Source of the DNA: Haloarcula amylolytica JCM 13557
Lineage (GTDB): Archaea; Halobacteriota; Halobacteria; Halobacteriales; Haloarculaceae
Direction of reading: 5' to 3'
Assembly (NCBI RefSeq): GCF_000336615.1
Contig: NZ_AOLW01000047.1
Location: 167,702 to 231,701 of the forward strand
Length of the DNA: 64,000 nucleotides
The position numbers and the translations under genes were made by a program. Within the stretch, counting starts at the first letter, position 1. Each line of letters begins with the position of its first letter. The notes below the pieces were generated by a model that was not told the DNA's origin, did no database searches, and saw only the letters and a list, made by a program, of their open reading frames with translations. Of this stretch, positions 8,421 through 16,409 are shown piece by piece.

Positions 8421-8712
8421 CGTCGTCACCACCCTCGAAAAAGCACTCAACACAGCTGTCGAGCCAGTCGCCCTCTGGTCCGGGACAGCCAACGACGCCG
8501 TGTTGGCAGGTAGTGTCTTGGTCGCCGACGCCGGTCAGCTGGGCCGTGGTCGCGATGGCGTCGCGACGGCTCACGCCACCGTCCGTTGCAACGCGCTTGA
8601 CCTCAACATCATGCCGTTCCTTGCGTTCGTGGCGCTCGGCTTCGTCGCTCGCCGACACGAGATCCTGCGCGGTCTCGGACCACGAGCAGTCCTGACAGTC
8701 AGCAACCGCCAT
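8413..8712 (-). CDS. Small cysteine-containing early protein
   Basis: 99 residues with CQDC at the N terminus and CVEC near the C terminus, plus CQHG and CPGP between. A split zinc site is likely. The middle is a charged helix. It overlaps its neighbour by one base at the start (TGATG type). Confidence 0.65.
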   Translation of the reverse strand: MAVADCQDCSWSETAQDLVSASDEAERHERKERHDVEVKRVATDGGVSRRDAIATTAQLTGVGDQDTTCQHGVVGCPGPEGDWLDSCVECFFEGGDDDV

Positions 8713-9188
8713 CAGTCCGTACCTCCCTCGACCAGCGTGGCTTCGTCAGCGGTCACAGCCCGGGGCGCTCCATGGAGCAGGTCCTTCGCAGCGGACCGGG
8801 TAGCGACCTCCCGGAAGTAGGGGTCCTCGTTTTGGAGTCGGTCCAGCGACGAGTAGCCAGCGATGAAAAACCGCCCCTCATCAGGAACGTACTCGATCTC
8901 GTTGAACCCAGCGCTTGACCAGGTCACTACGACGAGGTCGCCGCCGGTGTGTTGGATGGCCCGCAGCCAGTCAATCGGGCGCGGTTCGTCGGCGGGAATC
9001 TCGCCACACAGTGCCGCCCGGACACGCTTGACCGTCTTGCGTTGGCCGTTGTCGGCCTCGTCGAGGGCGGCCAGTGCGGCGTCGGTCGCAGACTGGTCGG
9101 CCGGTAGTGGGAGCTGGTCCAGGTCCCACGAGAGGTCCTCGTTCGGTGGGTGGCTTCGCGTCGCAGGCTGGCGTGATGTGGCCGCCAT
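8712..9188 (-). CDS. Early protein of unknown function
   Basis: 158 residues, acidic N terminus and a central alpha/beta region (IDWLRAIQHTGGDLVVVTWSS then EYVPDEGRFFIAGYSS). The C-terminal part resembles a small sensor-like or binding fold, but no family is recognised. The start directly follows the stop of the upstream gene. Confidence 0.7.
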   Translation of the reverse strand: MAATSRQPATRSHPPNEDLSWDLDQLPLPADQSATDAALAALDEADNGQRKTVKRVRAALCGEIPADEPRPIDWLRAIQHTGGDLVVVTWSSAGFNEIEYVPDEGRFFIAGYSSLDRLQNEDPYFREVATRSAAKDLLHGAPRAVTADEATLVEGGTD

Positions 9189-9518
9189 CTACGCCACCTC
9201 CTCGCCGTGCTTGCGGTCCCATTCGAACTCGTAGTCGACCTCATCGAGTTTGTGCCGCAGCGAGGGCCGCTGGTCGCTACGACCGCCGTGTGGCTGGTCG
9301 AGGACACACTTCGTGCAGGCCGGATACAGCCGGCGGTGACACTCCCGCCGGGTCATGTCCGCTGGATCATCGGTCGTGAGGTCGGCACAGTCCGGGTCGT
9401 CGTGATAGCAGATGTCGCCGCGGCCACTTGTCCGGACTCGGTAGACGGTGTCGTCGAGGTCGCCGTCGTCTTGCTCGATCCGATGGCGTCGTTCGTCACG
9501 GGTGATTGCGCCGGCCAT
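9189..9518 (-). CDS. Small cysteine-rich early protein
   Basis: 109 residues from MAGAITRDERR. Cysteines in ICYHDDPDC and CHRRLYPACTKC suggest a zinc site. The start overlaps the stop of the previous gene by one base. Part of the continuous minus-strand early operon. Confidence 0.65.
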   Translation of the reverse strand: MAGAITRDERRHRIEQDDGDLDDTVYRVRTSGRGDICYHDDPDCADLTTDDPADMTRRECHRRLYPACTKCVLDQPHGGRSDQRPSLRHKLDEVDYEFEWDRKHGEEVA

Positions 9519-9733
9519 CAGCACCACGCCTCCCGCTCGACCACGACGTTGCTCTTGATCCATTCCTCGGACTCAGTCGTCGCGACCGTGACGTTCGCGA
9601 ACGCAGTGAGCTGGATGTCGGCCGTCGGCGCGAGCAGCACACCGGTCGGGTCCTCGATACAGGCCATCTCCTCTGGCAGGGTGTGCTGGCGTTCGCGGGC
9701 CCGGCGCTGGGCGCGCGCGGAGGCTTCCGACAT
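9518..9733 (-). CDS. Small early protein, unknown
   Basis: 71 residues with a basic helical N terminus (SARAQRRARERQ) and a beta-rich C terminus (LTAFANVTVATTES). Coupled to both neighbours by one-base overlaps. Confidence 0.6.
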   Translation of the reverse strand: MSEASARAQRRARERQHTLPEEMACIEDPTGVLLAPTADIQLTAFANVTVATTESEEWIKSNVVVEREAWC

Positions 9734-10125
9734 CAGTCGTCACCCCACGAGCCACGGAACGTCTCCTCGACGGTCACATGCACGGACACGTCGACGCCGT
9801 CGGCCGCCGAGTGTCGCGCCGCGCGTTCGAGGTCATCCGCGAGCGTGCGGAGTTTCGAGGCGGCCTCGATGCGGGTGTCCGCAGTAGTGTCGTTATCGAG
9901 GTGGTCGTCGGCAGTGTTATCGGCCTGTGGGCCAGCGGTGCTAGTGGAGGGACAGGCCCCTATCTGAGTCCTCTCCGGGTGACTCGCGTCTTCGCGCGAG
10001 TCCGTTTTCTGAGTGCTTCTGTGTTCTGGAGTATCACGACCGTCTGCACGGTCGACTATGCCGCTCTCGTTGGGCTCACTTTTATGAGCCCGATGTCCGT
10101 CTTTGTTCATGCTCGGAAACCTCAT
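9733..10125 (-). CDS. First gene of the left early operon, unknown
   Basis: About 130 residues if started at MRFPSMNKDG; ATG five codons later (10110) is also possible. The N-terminal two thirds is polar and Asp/Thr-rich, and the C-terminal segment is a helix then strands (LRTLADDLERAARHS, DVSVHVTVEETF). The promoter likely lies in the 10126-10250 gap, which holds the palindromic operator. Confidence 0.6.
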   Translation of the reverse strand: MRFPSMNKDGHRAHKSEPNESGIVDRADGRDTPEHRSTQKTDSREDASHPERTQIGACPSTSTAGPQADNTADDHLDNDTTADTRIEAASKLRTLADDLERAARHSAADGVDVSVHVTVEETFRGSWGDD

Positions 10126-10226
10126 GCTGAGGTTCGACCCGAGCCCGGCGTAGTACCAGTACGCCGGCCTTTCGTGGGCCGGAAGGCCCGGGTCAAATAA
10201 CTCTTGAGTTGCCCGATTAATAGTTC

Positions 10227-10247
10227 TTGCTGTGAGACTCACAGCAA
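10227..10247. promoter_or_regulatory. Perfect 21-bp palindromic operator
   Basis: Arms TTGCTGTGAG and CTCACAGCAA around one central base. It lies between the divergent left early operon and the winged-helix repressor gene. A degraded second copy at 10309-10325 (CTATGAGTTTCACAGC) overlaps the repressor's ATG at 10312, with 13 of 17 positions equal. A TATA-like ATTTATAC sits at 10269-10276 for the rightward gene. Together these look like an operator pair controlling both directions, with autoregulation. Confidence 0.65.
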
Positions 10248-10311
10248 ATAACCTATAACTAGGTACAGATTTATACAGTCAGTGTCCGTATAGGTGCTTA
10301 CCGGAATCACT

Positions 10312-10608
10312 ATGAGTTTCACAGCGCGACAGTGCAACGTGGTTAGACAACGTGCAGAGTGGATGCGCCCCGTTGATGAACACATCTTGGAGACGATGCG
10401 TGACGAGGGCAACATGACACCTGATGCGTTGGAAAACACATTCGACGTGACTGTCGCCAACTACGCCAGTAACCGGCTCTCGGAGCTGGCAAAGTATGGA
10501 CTTGTCGAGCGGTTGGGAACTGGCCTGTACCGACTCACCGACGACGGTCGGGCCTTTCTTGACGAGGAACTCGACGCCAGCACGCTCGACCCCGTCGACG
10601 AGTCCTGA
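10312..10608 (+). CDS. Winged-helix repressor, PhiH1-repressor-like
   Basis: 98 residues from MSFTARQCN. The core reads DEHILETMRDEGNMTPDALEN, then RLSELAKYGLVERLG and GLYRLTDDGRAFLD. This is the winged-helix layout of haloarchaeal virus repressors such as that of PhiH. Being divergent to the left early operon, with operators in between and over its own start, it is the likely lysogeny repressor. Confidence 0.75.
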   Translation: MSFTARQCNVVRQRAEWMRPVDEHILETMRDEGNMTPDALENTFDVTVANYASNRLSELAKYGLVERLGTGLYRLTDDGRAFLDEELDASTLDPVDES

Positions 10609-10613
10609 CATTC

Positions 10614-10856
10614 TCACGCGGGCTGTGCTATCAGCGATAGCTCATCTTCCAGCCAGTCGGGCGTCTCGATATCGGCGAGTTCTCCATCGCGGTACGTGCT
10701 CTCGACGTCCATCTCGCCGGACAGACTGACTTGGCAGATCCAGCGCCGGCCATCGGGGTGCGTGACCTTCAGTCGGTGGCCGTCCTCGCTGCGGCCCTGC
10801 TGGCGCACCTCAACTTCGTTGCCGGCGTAGTCCCGGATACTCATTTTCTGTGGCAT
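10614..10856 (-). CDS. Small beta-rich protein, unknown
   Basis: 80 residues (MPQKMSIRDYAGNEVEVRQQG), mostly beta strands with WICQVSLSGEMDVES. It is convergent with the repressor gene, five bases away. A TATA-like TTTTTAAGC on the minus strand at about 10885-10893 fits a leaderless start at 10856. Confidence 0.6.
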   Translation of the reverse strand: MPQKMSIRDYAGNEVEVRQQGRSEDGHRLKVTHPDGRRWICQVSLSGEMDVESTYRDGELADIETPDWLEDELSLIAQPA

Positions 10857-11070
10857 ACACGCTACACCGAGGGGTGGATATTGCTTAAAAAGGTGCTAGA
10901 TGTCCGAATAATCTGCTGGAGCGTGTCATACAATAGTTCTCAACAGTTATTATCCATGACACCAATATTGAATAAAACTAATAACTGACGAAGATACGGG
11001 CTTATGCGCGAAATGAAAACTGTATAATCGCAGGTAGAGGGTGTGAGATGTATTCTATGATACGCTGTGT

Positions 11071-11191
11071 TGTGTTGAATAGCGCCTCCTAAGCCACGGT
11101 GAGGCAGCGCCGGTTCTGAGATTGCTGGCACTAGCCCCTGACAAGTCGACTCAAATTTCTACTGTCCTAACCAGCACCGCTATTCAACACA
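11071..11191. repeat. 14-bp inverted repeats bracketing 93 bp
   Basis: TGTGTTGAATAGCG at 11071-11084 and its exact reverse complement at 11178-11191. The enclosed segment is GC-rich and has no frame. The layout resembles a miniature inverted-repeat element or a long-range RNA hairpin. Confidence 0.5.
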
Positions 11192-11227
11192 GCAGAATAA
11201 CCGGGCCGTGCTCCTTGCGCTGTGTCT

Positions 11228-11274
11228 CCGGATTGTCGTTGCAATCGACAATTTCGCGCGGGGAGATAATCCGG
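11228..11274 (+). promoter_or_regulatory. Nested inverted repeats upstream of the restriction-modification gene
   Basis: ATTGTCG / CGACAAT (11232-11238 and 11246-11252) form a tight hairpin, while CCGGATT / AATCCGG (11228-11234 and 11268-11274) share bases with it. Two mutually exclusive stems are therefore possible. This could be an RNA switch or an operator for the downstream gene. Confidence 0.35.
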
Positions 11275-11456
11275 TCCGTGAGAAACTCACGCTATGAGAC
11301 AGATTCTATGACAGGCTCCATCCAATTGGCCCTTTCTGACCAGCCATACTATGCTGTAGAACGACACACGATAAGAATGGTTGCGTAATTCAGCCAGCCT
11401 ACTTCTTTTACGATGGTTTGATAAGACGAGACGGTAGAGTTGAAGCAACTTCGTAT

Positions 11457-14400
11457 ATGAGCGTTCAGGAAACTGAAGACATTGACAAGGACGCCATACA
11501 GGAGTTGGTAGACGGCTACCAATCTCATTCTCCCCACGAGCGGAAGCAAATGAAGGAAGCCACCGTCCGACAGCAGTTCATCAATCCCCTTCTTCGAGCG
11601 CTCGGATGGGATACGACGACAGACCAAGTGAAACCTGAACAGCGGACACTTGTCGGAGAAGCCGACTACGCATTGAGTCTCAATGGACGTGAACAGTTCT
11701 TCATTGAGGCAAAGTCGTTCTCGGAAGACCTCGACGGGAGTCGTCGGGTGAGCAGTGACGAAACACAGCCCTATGCCGAACAAGCGATAGACTACGCATG
11801 GCACCAAGGGTGTGATTGGGCTGTCCTGACCAACTTCGATGAACTCCGACTCTACTTTACGCACGTCAGCAAGGACAACCTTGAAACTGGTCTGGTATTC
11901 ACTCTTTCAGCGGATGAGTACACATCTGAAGACGGGTTCGAACGACTGGCAAATCTCTCTAAAGCCGCTGTTGCGGACGGGTCACTTGACCGACTGGAAA
12001 GAACACGAGAGCGTGATACAGTCACCGAAGAGATTCTGAACGTCCTATCAGAAGCACGTCGTCGCCTCACACAGGACGTACACAACTCTCACCCTGACCT
12101 GTCGATGGACGAACTTCGAGACAGCGTACAGAGAATTTTAGACCGGGTAGTAGTCATGCGTGTCGCGGAAGACCGTGGTGTGATACCCGCAGATACGTTA
12201 CTGAATATGGCCGAGTCGTGGGAACAGACCACGATTAATCCAGACGTGCGGACACTGGTTCGTGACCTGAAAAACGCGTTCCGTGATTTCGATTCAGTCT
12301 ACAACTCCGAGTTGTTTGCGGAACACCCATGCGAAGATTACGAAATCTCAAACGACGTACTGTTAGATACTATCGACTCGCTGTACGACTACAACTTCTC
12401 GTATATAGATGCTGACGTACTCGGGAACATCTACGAGGACTATCTCGGTCACGCTATTGATGATAAATCCGAGGACTTGGAACTGGTCGAACATCCGGAT
12501 GAACGTCAAGAAGAAGGCATCTACTATACGCCAGTTCCGGTGGTTGAATACATCGTTGAGAGCGTATTGGGCGACCGACTTGACGCTATAATGGCAAACG
12601 TTCGAAGAGAGTTGGAAGGCAACGAGCCAGATTTTGAAGCCGCCCGTGACGAGTTCAACGCTATCGAGGGCATTACTGTCTTGGACGTGTCATGTGGGAG
12701 TGGCAGTTTCCTGATTAAGTCATTCGACCTACTGGTAGACGCTTACGAGGAGTTCCGGTCACTGGTTCGGTCGGTAAACGGAGATATGGGCATACATGAG
12801 TATTCAGCCGCCCAAACAGTACCGTCCGACTACAAGCGACACATCCTTCGGAACAATATTTTCGGAGTGGACTTGGACTATCAGGCGACCGAAATTGCCA
12901 CGGTAAATCTGTTATTGAAAGCACTGGAAAAGAACGAAAAACTACCAGCGATACTCGAAGACAACATTCGCACCGGAAACAGCCTGCTGAACGGGTCGCC
13001 CGAGGAAGTGGCGGATATTCTCGATATTACCGTAGAGGAAGCCGAAGAGATGGGTGCGTTTGAATGGGAAAAAGAGTTCGACCACATCTTTGAGGAACGA
13101 GGGGGCTTCGACGTGATTGTCGGCAATCCGCCGTGGGGTGCAGAAATGGGCGGATACGACGCGTGGTTGGAAAGTGAGAGGGGATACGAACTGGCTGAGG
13201 GCCAATACGACTCGTATGAGCTCTTTTTAGAATTAGGAGAAGATGTGTTAGCAGAGGGTGGGACACTCGGTTTCATAGTTCCTGACAGCCTGCTAAACAA
13301 GAATACATTGCCTCTCCGTCAGTGGTTGGTTGAAAACCAGCGAGTAAATCAGGTTTTCAAACTTGGTGAGGGTATATTTGATAATGTCTATGCTGGAACT
13401 GCTATCGTTCAGTACACAAATGAATCCCCTACAGATGAACACGAGGCGAGGGTTGGGCTGATACAAAAATCCGACCGGCAACGGATGATGGGTAGCGGTG
13501 GTGAGGCTCTTTCAAGTATTTTAGAAAATAGAAAGAATGTCACGAAGCAACGGCGGTTTGCGGAAGATGACGAATATCAAATCGCTGTCTGGGCAGGCGA
13601 AGAAGACTATGAAATTCTGGATATAATGGAAGCGAACACCGTTGCATGGGATGATGTAATCGACAACGGTCGGGGCGACGAGATCGGTCGAGAAGGGAAT
13701 GTCATGAAATGTCCTTATTGTATGGAGTGGGATACATTCCCACGCAAACGGGCAGAAAGCAAAGGGGGTGGCTACTACGACAAGACCTGTTCACATTGCG
13801 GAGAAGAATACGAGTTTGAGGAAGCAATTAGCACTCGAAAAATCATCCAAGAAGAGCCGACAGAGGACTGTGATACTCCAGTCTACTTTGGCGAACACGT
13901 CAATCGCTACCGGATGAGTGACCGCGCATATATCGACGAAGGTGTTGATGGTGTAGGATTGAAAGATAATTGGCGATATGAGCCGCCGAAACTGCTTATT
14001 CGGCAGGCGAGCGTTGGCTTCTTCACTACCGTCGATTACTCTGACGCTCGGTGTCTTCAGGCAGTCTTCTCGTTCCGGCCCAAGGACGACCGAGAGGAAC
14101 CGTTCAGTAACTACGACATTGAATACTTCCTTGGCTTCCTGAACTCACGGGCTATGCTCTACTACTACTCGAAGACTCAAGGTATCGTAGAGTGGCAATC
14201 GTATCCACGCCACACGCAGACAGATATTATGTCGCTCCCTATCCCGGTTGTTGATTTTGACGACCCTGATGAGAGAGAAGCCTATGACAAGTTCGTAAAC
14301 TTGGTCAAAAATGCCACCAGTGACGATGAACAAATAGACGAGGACTTGGATTGGGAAATTGAGCGTGCGGCGTTAGACCTATACGATATTCCAGACGAGA

Positions 14401-14489
14401 AACGGCCTCGAATCTGGAACGAACTCAAGAAACTTCAGCGTCTCCGGATTATCCGAGAACTATTTCCGGACGCTGGCGAAGACGACTAA
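11457..14489 (+). CDS. Type IIG restriction-modification fusion enzyme
   Basis: 1010 residues starting at MSVQETEDID. The N-terminal nuclease domain shows D70 and E84-x-K86 (EADYALSL... FFIEAKSF), a PD-(D/E)xK arrangement. The adenine methylase core has motif I VLDVSCGSGSF (about 408-418) and motif IV IVGNPPWG (about 553-560). The C-terminal part is a target-recognition region with an inserted zinc ribbon (CPYCMEW and CSHCGEEY, about 751-785). One polypeptide would therefore both methylate and cut DNA. The gene is less GC-rich than its neighbours, suggesting recent transfer. It probably protects the lysogen against other viruses. Target site unknown. Confidence 0.9.
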   Translation: MSVQETEDIDKDAIQELVDGYQSHSPHERKQMKEATVRQQFINPLLRALGWDTTTDQVKPEQRTLVGEADYALSLNGREQFFIEAKSFSEDLDGSRRVSSDETQPYAEQAIDYAWHQGCDWAVLTNFDELRLYFTHVSKDNLETGLVFTLSADEYTSEDGFERLANLSKAAVADGSLDRLERTRERDTVTEEILNVLSEARRRLTQDVHNSHPDLSMDELRDSVQRILDRVVVMRVAEDRGVIPADTLLNMAESWEQTTINPDVRTLVRDLKNAFRDFDSVYNSELFAEHPCEDYEISNDVLLDTIDSLYDYNFSYIDADVLGNIYEDYLGHAIDDKSEDLELVEHPDERQEEGIYYTPVPVVEYIVESVLGDRLDAIMANVRRELEGNEPDFEAARDEFNAIEGITVLDVSCGSGSFLIKSFDLLVDAYEEFRSLVRSVNGDMGIHEYSAAQTVPSDYKRHILRNNIFGVDLDYQATEIATVNLLLKALEKNEKLPAILEDNIRTGNSLLNGSPEEVADILDITVEEAEEMGAFEWEKEFDHIFEERGGFDVIVGNPPWGAEMGGYDAWLESERGYELAEGQYDSYELFLELGEDVLAEGGTLGFIVPDSLLNKNTLPLRQWLVENQRVNQVFKLGEGIFDNVYAGTAIVQYTNESPTDEHEARVGLIQKSDRQRMMGSGGEALSSILENRKNVTKQRRFAEDDEYQIAVWAGEEDYEILDIMEANTVAWDDVIDNGRGDEIGREGNVMKCPYCMEWDTFPRKRAESKGGGYYDKTCSHCGEEYEFEEAISTRKIIQEEPTEDCDTPVYFGEHVNRYRMSDRAYIDEGVDGVGLKDNWRYEPPKLLIRQASVGFFTTVDYSDARCLQAVFSFRPKDDREEPFSNYDIEYFLGFLNSRAMLYYYSKTQGIVEWQSYPRHTQTDIMSLPIPVVDFDDPDEREAYDKFVNLVKNATSDDEQIDEDLDWEIERAALDLYDIPDEKRPRIWNELKKLQRLRIIRELFPDAGEDD

Positions 14490-14541
14490 TTTCACTCTCG
14501 ACTACGGTCAACCGTCTTGGCCCCACGAGCCGACCCGACCA

Positions 14542-14607
14542 TCAGACCGCTTCCACAACACGCTGGCAAAGACTACTACGAAGAACTCCTCTCACCCAGC
14601 GGTCTGA
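14542..14607. terminator. 10-bp inverted repeat between convergent genes
   Basis: TCAGACCGCT at 14542-14551 and AGCGGTCTGA at 14598-14607. It lies in the 137-bp gap between the convergent restriction-modification and Orc1/Cdc6 genes. It may form a shared end-of-transcript structure; archaeal termination usually depends on T-runs, which are weak here. Confidence 0.35.
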
Positions 14608-14626
14608 GAAAACCCCCGCACAGCAA

Positions 14627-15700
14627 TTAATCTTGCAGGCCAGATTGGAGTGCTCTACTCAGGTCGATATCGTAGCCGGGCCGGACACTCTGGTCGATAA
14701 CCGCATACCGCCGGTCCCGCGTTGAGCCCAGCCGCTCAACAAGGTCATACTCATCGAGCTTTCGGAGCTTCCGGCGCTGTGACCGCTCCGCCAGCGGCGT
14801 TCGCGAGCGGCCGTCGTACGCTCGATCCGCGACAGCGTCGTAGCGGTCATGCAATGTCTCACCGTCGATCTCCCCGGCGTCCCGTACCAGAGCGTAGAGC
14901 AGGTGGTGATGGAACGACAGCGAGTCCAGCGCTGCCTGCCGCATCCACTCCCGGGCCAATGGATATGCGCCGGCGACGTCTTCATCGCGAACAGTGTGGT
15001 GGTCCCGATCCTGTGCCAGTGTCGCCGCGGCCAGCAGCGAGTAGATCCCGAAGCGGGCGACGCCGGCGACCTCGTCGGCGATCATTTCGAGCTGGCGTCG
15101 AGCGACGACGCCATGGTCCAGTCCCTTTTCCGCGCGGGGTTCGAGAATGTCGGCCAGCTCATCGGTGCCGTAGCGATCCAGCGCCAGCGTCTGTCCGTGC
15201 AACCGATGGGTGATCCGTCTGGGGGCGTGGGTCAGCCACTCGGTAGCGTCGTAGCAGATGATCACCAGCGAGATGCCGGTGACATCAGCCAGCCGTTCGA
15301 GCGCCTTGGTGTCGTGGATGTCAGAGGCCTCGTCGAGGATAACCACCAGCGGGTCCTCAACTCGCTCGCGCAAGGAGAGACACAGGTCTTCGAGCGGCGT
15401 GTTGGTAGCGGGTTTGGGCCCGACCGCCGCCAGTACTTCTCGGATGATGCTCGCCGTCGACGCTCCCATACACTCGACGTGGGTGTAGTCGAGATCGTGG
15501 CGCTCGGACAGCTGGCTGAGTGTGTGTTGCGCCAGGACAGTCTTCCCAACGCCGGGCGACCCTTCAATGAGGAGGTCGTCGCCTTGCTGACCGCATTTTG
15601 TGGGTGCGAGCGCGGTGGCAAGCCGATCGACGGCAGCGTCGCGATGGAGGAGGCGTTGCGGGGCGTACTTGTCGTCAAAGACCGACCGGTCCGCAATCAT
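14627..15700 (-). CDS. orc1/cdc6: Orc1/Cdc6-type replication initiator
   Basis: 357 residues from MIADRSVFDDKYAPQRLLHRD. Walker A GSPGVGKT at 47-54, Walker B LVVILDEASD at about 118-127, then sensor regions, and a C-terminal winged helix ending in RKLRKLDEYDLVERLG. This is slightly short for the family but complete. Viral and plasmid copies usually bind an origin next to the gene. The AT-rich 15701-15806 gap upstream is the best origin candidate. Confidence 0.9.
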   Translation of the reverse strand: MIADRSVFDDKYAPQRLLHRDAAVDRLATALAPTKCGQQGDDLLIEGSPGVGKTVLAQHTLSQLSERHDLDYTHVECMGASTASIIREVLAAVGPKPATNTPLEDLCLSLRERVEDPLVVILDEASDIHDTKALERLADVTGISLVIICYDATEWLTHAPRRITHRLHGQTLALDRYGTDELADILEPRAEKGLDHGVVARRQLEMIADEVAGVARFGIYSLLAAATLAQDRDHHTVRDEDVAGAYPLAREWMRQAALDSLSFHHHLLYALVRDAGEIDGETLHDRYDAVADRAYDGRSRTPLAERSQRRKLRKLDEYDLVERLGSTRDRRYAVIDQSVRPGYDIDLSRALQSGLQD

Positions 15701-15806
15701 GTCAGCGACTGATGATAGCGTGGTATATAAATGGGTGCGTGATGTCCGGAAACGTATTTTTGTTCGTCCCAAATGATATTACCTTTGGATATCATGATTA
15801 TGTTGT
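15701..15806. other. AT-rich divergent gap, candidate provirus origin or promoter
   Basis: 106 bp between the Orc1/Cdc6 gene and the P-loop gene. It contains TATATAAAT (TATA-like) and an inverted repeat ATGATAT / ATATCAT (15773-15779 and 15789-15795). The position next to the initiator gene and the base composition suggest an origin or a bidirectional promoter. No full origin recognition box was recognised. Confidence 0.35.
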
Positions 15807-16409
15807 ATGAAAGTAGTGGTCTGTGGGCCCCCTCATTCTGGCAAGAGTACATTCACTGCCTGCATGATTCAGGTTATCCGAGAACGTAAACGAAACCGCT
15901 CATACAATATCTCATTCACATGGATGCCATTGGATGTCACAGATAATTCACTGGCGGCGCTTGTCGACACCGACGACGAGGTTGAACAAAAGCGGGATGT
16001 AGAGTGGTCTCAAGAGCGTGCTGAGGAACGGCAAGCTATGTTTGAGGGGCGAGACGAGCGACTTGTCTTGGCCGATGCACCAGGTAAAATAACGGACGAG
16101 CTGCAGACAGTCATTCAACCAGCTGACGCGGTAATCGTACTTGCCAGTCGTGAAAAAGAGGACATGGTCGAAGACTGGAAACTAGCCGCGAAAGAATGCG
16201 GCTTAGATATTTTTGCAGAACTAACAACAGTACTAGAAGATGATATTGGGGCTGGCTGGCTTGATCGACAAGAGCGTCAAGGAGTACTCCGAAGTATCGA
16301 GAGAGCCGAGTTTGAACAGCGACAGATCGATGCTCTGGAGGACCCAACGCGCCGCGTAGTCAAACAGCTTGTAACGGATTTGCTCAAGGAATGTGAGGCA
16401 GAGGATTAG
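15807..16409 (+). CDS. P-loop NTPase of unknown role
   Basis: 200 residues. Walker A GPPHSGKST at 7-15 and a Walker B-like LVLADAPGK at about 86-94. The C-terminal half is helical and charged. It lacks the KGG deviant Walker A of ParA/MinD and has no GTPase NKxD motif, so it looks like a small kinase- or dethiobiotin-synthetase-type P-loop protein. It is convergent with the next gene, stops overlapping by four bases. Function unknown. Confidence 0.7.
   Translation: MKVVVCGPPHSGKSTFTACMIQVIRERKRNRSYNISFTWMPLDVTDNSLAALVDTDDEVEQKRDVEWSQERAEERQAMFEGRDERLVLADAPGKITDELQTVIQPADAVIVLASREKEDMVEDWKLAAKECGLDIFAELTTVLEDDIGAGWLDRQERQGVLRSIERAEFEQRQIDALEDPTRRVVKQLVTDLLKECEAED

Larger units (their letters stand above)
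10857..11456. other. 600-bp AT-richer non-coding region ahead of the restriction-modification gene
   Basis: No convincing gene. The GC content drops relative to flanks, marking the start of an acquired cargo block. It contains the two inverted-repeat structures described separately (11071-11191 and 11228-11274) and presumably the promoter for the type IIG gene. Confidence 0.6.

Noticed and set aside
15807-16409. ParA/MinD partition ATPase
   Set aside because: No KGG-type deviant Walker A and no ParA switch motifs. The ParB-like gene is 8 kb away and not linked to it.
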